DNA of 64,000 bases, from NCBI GenBank assembly GCA_030272585.1, contig BSYQ01000010.1, positions 1,612,001 through 1,676,000 of the forward strand. The letters are read 5' to 3'. The notes under the pieces are model-generated. The model was not told the origin of the DNA, did not search any database, and saw nothing but the letters and a program-made list of their open reading frames with translations. The DNA is from Bryopsis sp. KO-2023. Its lineage: Eukaryota; Chlorophyta; Ulvophyceae; Bryopsidales; Bryopsidaceae. Made by a program: the position numbers and the translations under genes. This document shows, piece after piece, positions 59,520 through 64,000 of the stretch (position 1 is its first letter; each line of letters starts with the position of its first letter).

Positions 59520-62500
59520 CCAGAAGTCAAAAGAGTGAAGAAATGAAATCTTCTGTGGAATTTAGGGATGAGAGAGAAGATTCTCACCAAGGAATTACAA
59601 GGGCGGAGTTCCAACGTCTTGAGACACTTTCAGGCCGCGTATTTACGTTGGATGGGTGTTCGGATGTGAACAGTGCCTTATGTAATACATTTTGCACACC
59701 TTCTGAATTTCTGGAAAGAGATTTAGGTGGACAGCATGTGTGGTTGAATCCTCATTTCAAGGATATCAACAAATATCTCGATCACTATCTTCTCGCAAAG
59801 AAGAGATCTCCCCATGATACTTCTTGTTGCATTTTGGTTCCAGCAAGGTCTAAAGAGTTGCATCCAGCCTTGACCTCAATGAGATTGATTGCACAATACA
59901 AGAAGGGAACAGTTTTATTCACAGCCAAAAAAGGGAAAAGTCGGAAAAGACTTCCTGGCATTCCTTGGCCCGTGAATGTGTTCTATGATCCACCCGTACC
60001 CAAAATGCCAGAGGAAGCAACAGAGCTTCTCATGCAAGATAAGCTTGCAATGCATTTTGAGGGCCTCTTGAGTGGAATCCCAGCCCATTGTCTTTTGGAC
60101 TCAGGAGCTAAAGGATTAGCCTTCCTGTCCAAACAGTTTTGTGAACAAAATGGGATAGCTTATCGAGCTACCGTTGGATCACAGGCTGAGTTGGCAAATG
60201 GGGATAATATTGATATAATGGGAGAGACAAAGATCACACTGAAAATTCAAGGCTATCGAGAGAAGCTTGATTGTTTGGTGTTGGATCTTCTAGATCGGTT
60301 TGATATTATACTTGGTGATACGTGGTTGCAGAAGCGTAAAGCGGTTTTAGACTTCTTTGAAAAGAAGTGCGCTTTAACGACTTCATCCCATCAACGAATA
60401 TTGCTTCGTCAGGGATTATTACCCAAAGCTACGGGTAAAGATATTCCCCAAAAACAGGTTGCATCTCTACTCTCGATACCACAGGTGAAAAGGAAGTTGA
60501 AAGATACTTCAATAAAACCTATTTTGTTGGTAGTTCGTGAGATGGAAGAGATATCATCCCATCTGAAATTGGCGGATGAAACGAGTGAATCAGACAAAGT
60601 TCCAGAGGAGCAAATGGAAACTCTGTTGAAGGACTTTGATGATTTGTTTATTTCTGGTTTGGCGGAATATCCTCCAGAAAGGGCAGTGGCAGCGGATATC
60701 CCTTTGGTCGAGGGAACGCGTCCGGTCAATAGACCCTTATTTAGATACACCCCTGCTGAAAGGAAAGAGATAGAGGACCAGTTGTCCGAACTCTTATCCA
60801 AAAAATTAATTCAGCCGAGTGCTAGTCCATGGGGCGCTCCGGTCCTCTTTGTTCCTAAAAAGGATGGAGGTTTCCGGATGTGCATTGACTATAGGGGTTT
60901 AAATAAAGTAACTATCAAGAATCAGTTCCCGATCCCGCGGATTGATGACCTTCTTGATCAGTTACAAGGCGCGAGATGCTTCACATCTCTTGACCTCAGA
61001 GCCGGTTATTGGCAAATGAGAGTCAAAGAGGAAGACATCCCCAAAACCGCCTTTAAAACGCCTTTTGGATTATTTGAGTACCGGGTTCTCCCAATGGGAT
61101 TAACGAACGCTCCGGCAGTGTTTCAAACACTGATGAATCATGTGTTTCAAGGAATGATAGGCAAATATGTCTTGATTTACCTTGATGACATTTTGATTTA
61201 CTCAAAAACACCAGAGGAACATGTGGCCCATGTACGCGCCGTGATGCAAAGATTAAGAGAACATAAATTGTTCCTTAAGAAGTCCAAATGTGACTTTAAC
61301 AAAACAGAGTTACATTACCTTGGCTTCATTGTAGGTCGCAAAGGTATCTCTGTAGACCCTCGAAAAACGAATAAAGTACGAGAATGGCCTCGTCCACAAG
61401 GGGTACACGATTTGAGATCGTTCCTCGGGCTTGCCAATTATTTTCGTAAGTTCGTCCAGGGTTATTCTTCTTTGGCATCACCTCTCACTGATTTGCTTAA
61501 AAAGCAACAGACATGGGATTGGACTCCAGCTTGTGAGGCCGCTTTTGAGGGGGTGAAGAAGGCATTAACAGAAGCACCTTGCTTGGCTATGCCGGATTTT
61601 ACCAAACCCTTTGAAGTAATTACGGATGCTTCTAACAATGCAATAGGGGCAGTTCTCCTTCAAGAGGGACATCCCATTGCATATGAGAGTAGAAAGCTTA
61701 CCGGCCCACAACTGAATTGGTCTACAAGTGATCAAGAAATGTATGCTACAGTTTATGCACTTCAACTATGGAGATGCTACTTGGCTGATAGCAAATTCAA
61801 AGTAATCACAGACCATAGTCCAAACACATTTTTCCATTCCCAATCGACCTTGAATCGACGGCAGGTTCGCTGGTTAGCATTACTCCATGAATTCCAATTT
61901 GAATGGGAGTATAGACCGGGACGAGTAAACGTGGCTGATCCCTTGTCGCGGATACCGTCTTGCTCACCATCTATTGGAGTATTATGCGAGACCGGGAGAT
62001 CACGTGGCTTGGTTTCTAGCCGGCGGGACTCTGTGGACCCATCTCCGCCTCAGGGTTATTATACCCAGTTGATAGATAGGTTGACTGAAGGGTACACTAA
62101 GGACCCTTGGTATGACACACTGGAAGCTGCCCAGGTGTTACAATATCAAGATGGTTACTGGTGGAATGGTAATGTGCTGGCTGTACCAAATTTTGGAACA
62201 TTGAGACAGGATATAATCCATGATTGCCATAGTACAGTCTATAGTGGACACTTTGGTGTGGCTAAGACTTTACGGCAAATCAAGAGACATTTCTGGTGGC
62301 CTCAGATGGAGGACCATATCAGATCATATGTGCAAGGATGTGATTCATGCCAAAGGCACAAGGGTAGGCGAAGAAAGCCTCAAGGTCCCCTAAAACCCTT
62401 GTCTATTCCGAATGCACAATGGGAAAATGTTTCGATGGATTTTGTCACTCACCTCCCATCATCTAGTGGAGCAGGTTATGATGCAATCCTTGTCTTTGTG

Positions 62501-63544
62501 GACATGTTAACCAAAATGGTACATCTCGCTGCAACTCGAACGGATTGTGGTGCAGCTGAAGCAGCAAATCTCTTTGTGAACCATGTTTTCAAAGCTCATG
62601 GCATGCCAAAGAAATTGGTCACAGATAGAGATCCAAGATTTGTCTCACACTTCTTTAGGGAGTTGTGTGATAAATGGGAAATCAGTCAAGCCCTTTCTTC
62701 GGCTTATCATCCAGAAACAGATGGGCAAACCGAAGCGATGAACAAAGTGATGCAAGATACTCTTCGCCACTTTGTGGGGCCTTCCCAAAGAAATTGGGCT
62801 GATTTATTACCGGTTGTTGAGTTTGCAATAAATAACTCAAGATCAGAAGCAACTGGAGAAACACCCTTCTTCCTGAACTATGGAAAAGATCCATGGACAG
62901 CATTGACTGCTCAGATCCCTAGAAAAGGACCAAAGCAGGTCGCTGTACCAGAAGTTCAGAAAATGACGAGTGAAATCCGAGAAGGGATTGTTGAGGCAAA
63001 GAAACGCCTTCAGGCGGCTCAGCAACGCTATAAAGCTCAAGCTGATCGTCACCGGGCTCCCGTAGAGATCAAGGTTGGAGACCTTGTTCTCCTTGATGCA
63101 AGAAACTTAAGGTTAAAGCATCCAGGATCGCGGAAATTAACGCCGAAATGGGTAGGACCTTTCCCTATCGAGCGTCAAATAAATGAGGTTGCTTTCAAAA
63201 TAAAGCTTCCTGATACTTTGCCCATACATCCGGTGTTCCATGCTTCACTCTTGAAGCCATATTGGGCTAAAGGGTCTGTGCAACCCCCGCCACCTATCGA
63301 GATTGAAGGTGACTTGGAATGGGAGGTTGAACGCATTCTTGATCGCAGAGAGCGACGTAGGGGCAAGAAATGCTACACAGAATTCCTAGTGAAATGGGTT
63401 GGATACGGTCATGAGCACAACTCATGGGAACCGGAACAGAATGTCGTGCACGCGCGAGAATTGGTTGACGAGTTTCACCAATCTCAAGCACAATCGATTG
63501 TCCCACCTCGCACGATCCGAAGGAGATCACAAGCGAAGGTTTGA
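59384..63544 (+). CDS. pol: Pol polyprotein of chromovirus (PR-RT-RNaseH-IN-chromodomain)
   Basis: An uninterrupted frame of 1,386 codons. The aspartic protease has LLDSGAKG near residue 238. The reverse transcriptase starts near 450 with WGAPVLFVPKKDGGFRMCID and has the catalytic YLDD at ~599-602. RNase H has EVITDASNNAIGAVL near 743. Integrase shows the HHCC finger (~945-985) and the DD35E triad: SMDFVT, VTDRDP and TDGQTE, with exactly 35 residues between the last two. A C-terminal chromodomain (~1310-1370, WEVERILDRRERRRG...WEPEQN) defines the chromovirus branch and targets integration to marked chromatin. The N-terminal ~140 bases overlap gag in the -1 frame, so expression by frameshift or by an own start (for example MDIDCDAF) is possible. 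There are no stops, so the copy is young or under selection. Confidence 0.95.
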   Translation: MVTFYFGFLWTQPQHSTKTGNLPKTQNLSFDPMDIDCDAFLAPILTRSQKSEEMKSSVEFRDEREDSHQGITRAEFQRLETLSGRVFTLDGCSDVNSALCNTFCTPSEFLERDLGGQHVWLNPHFKDINKYLDHYLLAKKRSPHDTSCCILVPARSKELHPALTSMRLIAQYKKGTVLFTAKKGKSRKRLPGIPWPVNVFYDPPVPKMPEEATELLMQDKLAMHFEGLLSGIPAHCLLDSGAKGLAFLSKQFCEQNGIAYRATVGSQAELANGDNIDIMGETKITLKIQGYREKLDCLVLDLLDRFDIILGDTWLQKRKAVLDFFEKKCALTTSSHQRILLRQGLLPKATGKDIPQKQVASLLSIPQVKRKLKDTSIKPILLVVREMEEISSHLKLADETSESDKVPEEQMETLLKDFDDLFISGLAEYPPERAVAADIPLVEGTRPVNRPLFRYTPAERKEIEDQLSELLSKKLIQPSASPWGAPVLFVPKKDGGFRMCIDYRGLNKVTIKNQFPIPRIDDLLDQLQGARCFTSLDLRAGYWQMRVKEEDIPKTAFKTPFGLFEYRVLPMGLTNAPAVFQTLMNHVFQGMIGKYVLIYLDDILIYSKTPEEHVAHVRAVMQRLREHKLFLKKSKCDFNKTELHYLGFIVGRKGISVDPRKTNKVREWPRPQGVHDLRSFLGLANYFRKFVQGYSSLASPLTDLLKKQQTWDWTPACEAAFEGVKKALTEAPCLAMPDFTKPFEVITDASNNAIGAVLLQEGHPIAYESRKLTGPQLNWSTSDQEMYATVYALQLWRCYLADSKFKVITDHSPNTFFHSQSTLNRRQVRWLALLHEFQFEWEYRPGRVNVADPLSRIPSCSPSIGVLCETGRSRGLVSSRRDSVDPSPPQGYYTQLIDRLTEGYTKDPWYDTLEAAQVLQYQDGYWWNGNVLAVPNFGTLRQDIIHDCHSTVYSGHFGVAKTLRQIKRHFWWPQMEDHIRSYVQGCDSCQRHKGRRRKPQGPLKPLSIPNAQWENVSMDFVTHLPSSSGAGYDAILVFVDMLTKMVHLAATRTDCGAAEAANLFVNHVFKAHGMPKKLVTDRDPRFVSHFFRELCDKWEISQALSSAYHPETDGQTEAMNKVMQDTLRHFVGPSQRNWADLLPVVEFAINNSRSEATGETPFFLNYGKDPWTALTAQIPRKGPKQVAVPEVQKMTSEIREGIVEAKKRLQAAQQRYKAQADRHRAPVEIKVGDLVLLDARNLRLKHPGSRKLTPKWVGPFPIERQINEVAFKIKLPDTLPIHPVFHASLLKPYWAKGSVQPPPPIEIEGDLEWEVERILDRRERRRGKKCYTEFLVKWVGYGHEHNSWEPEQNVVHARELVDEFHQSQAQSIVPPRTIRRRSQAKV

Positions 63545-63675
63545 GACATCATATCACAGTTGGCCACTGGATGATGATGATCTCCTCTCTTAAAATCGTG
63601 TAACTACTAGACACTATCATTTGTATGATGCCTATCATGCATTTGATTCCTAGTGAACCCGAGGCGGCTTCACAT
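63545..63675. other. Untranslated spacer between pol and polypurine tract
   Basis: Short non-coding 3' region of the retrotransposon. Confidence 0.6.
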
Positions 63676-63688
63676 CTAAGGAGGGGGC
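63676..63688 (+). promoter_or_regulatory. Polypurine tract
   Basis: CTAAGGAGGGGGC lies immediately before the LTR start at 63691, the usual primer site for plus-strand DNA. Confidence 0.75.
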
Positions 63689-63690
63689 AC

Positions 63691-63926
63691 TGTTACAAGT
63701 GATCACCGAGATGTCTAGTAAGCACTAGCTAGAGCTACAGACTAGCTATGGGCACTAGTGATAGCCTAGTCAGAGCTTAAGGTCCATAGGATCCCAATAG
63801 GAGATCCTATAGCTCAAGAACCCTGGTGCCTCGCCCTAATGACATTAGTCAAGGGTCCCATCAATGAGTGGGGGTTTGATGGGTTAAGGAGGCTTCGAGG
63901 GAGGGTTCGGGGAGGTTGTTGTAACA
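63691..63926 (+). repeat. 3' LTR of the chromovirus (236 bp)
   Basis: Begins TGTTAC and ends GTAACA, a six-base inverted terminal repeat with TG...CA ends, directly after the polypurine tract. The LTR is short for a chromovirus. No second copy occurs in this window. Confidence 0.8.
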
Positions 63927-63941
63927 GCAGCCAGAGATAGG

Positions 63942-64000
63942 ACTTGGGCCAAAATTCTGGTCCGGCTACGGTCCGGTCCGGTTACGGTCGAGTTACGGTT
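63942..64000 (+). repeat. Second copy of the GGTCCGG/ACGGT dispersed repeat
   Basis: Matches 56134-56200 over its whole visible length, starting AGAGATAGGACTTGGGCC. Runs off the window. Confidence 0.8.

Larger units (their letters stand above)
58020..63926 (+). mobile_element. Ty3/gypsy chromovirus retrotransposon, 5' LTR missing
   Basis: Contains gag (58020-59519), pol (59384-63544), a polypurine tract (63676-63688) and a 3' LTR (63691-63926). No sequence like the LTR is found in the 7 kb upstream, and no primer-binding site is recognised. The copy therefore looks 5'-truncated or joined to the GGTCCGG repeat. Confidence 0.88.

Overview
The window is nuclear DNA of an intron-rich eukaryote. 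Genes are split by many GT-AG introns with long T-rich tracts, intergenic DNA is full of A/T and G/C homopolymers, and a Ty3/gypsy chromovirus sits at the right end. No lineage is certain. The kinesin of the MyTH4-FERM-C-terminal-motor type (plant/algal KCBP, also known from sea urchin), the plant-style Agenet-RRM protein and the bacterial-style macroglobulin together suggest an alga, another protist or an early-branching marine lineage. This rests on gene content only.

Layout. (1) 1-7584, minus: a 16-exon secreted alpha-2-macroglobulin of bacterial domain style, cut by the left edge. (2) 8127-12150: two BTB-domain genes in a ~1.2 kb segmental duplication, separated by ~1.7 kb of repeat-bearing DNA. 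(3) 13264-15551, plus: mitochondrial porin (VDAC). (4) 16420-17475, minus: an intronless secreted beta-trefoil (fascin-like) protein. (5) 18207-18331: a MITE-like element. (6) 19806-27663, plus: a 17-exon KCBP-like kinesin whose motor switch regions have decayed. (7) 27.7-33.9 kb: mostly non-coding DNA with a duplicated block, enclosing a five-exon proline-rich gene (30045-31363, minus). (8) 33967-36783, minus: double-Agenet, double-RRM protein. (9) 38207-41607, minus: a J-domain protein fused to GPALPP/DUF3752, head to head with (10) 42516-43789, plus: a tiny RNF4-like SUMO-targeted RING ligase. (11) 45.8-46.1 kb: a small unknown gene. (12) 48697-50091, plus: a multi-pass membrane protein. 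(13) 51977-52970, plus: a secreted DUF1036-like protein. (14) 54728-55573, minus: a secreted double Kazal-type inhibitor. (15) 56.1-64.0 kb: ACCGTA/GGTCCGG satellites, tRNA-like SINE sequences, a 476-bp perfect-centred palindrome, and a chromovirus with intact gag and pol and a 3' LTR but no recognisable 5' LTR.

Functional threads. Four genes encode secreted proteins (macroglobulin, trefoil protein, DUF1036 protein, Kazal inhibitor). Two of these are protease-inhibitor families, so an extracellular defence or protease-control role is possible. The nuclear set (Agenet-RRM, J-GPALPP, RNF4-like STUbL) points to chromatin, RNA and SUMO biology. Exon models were built by hand by matching splice phase and family similarity. 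All phases close except in the middle of the VDAC gene.
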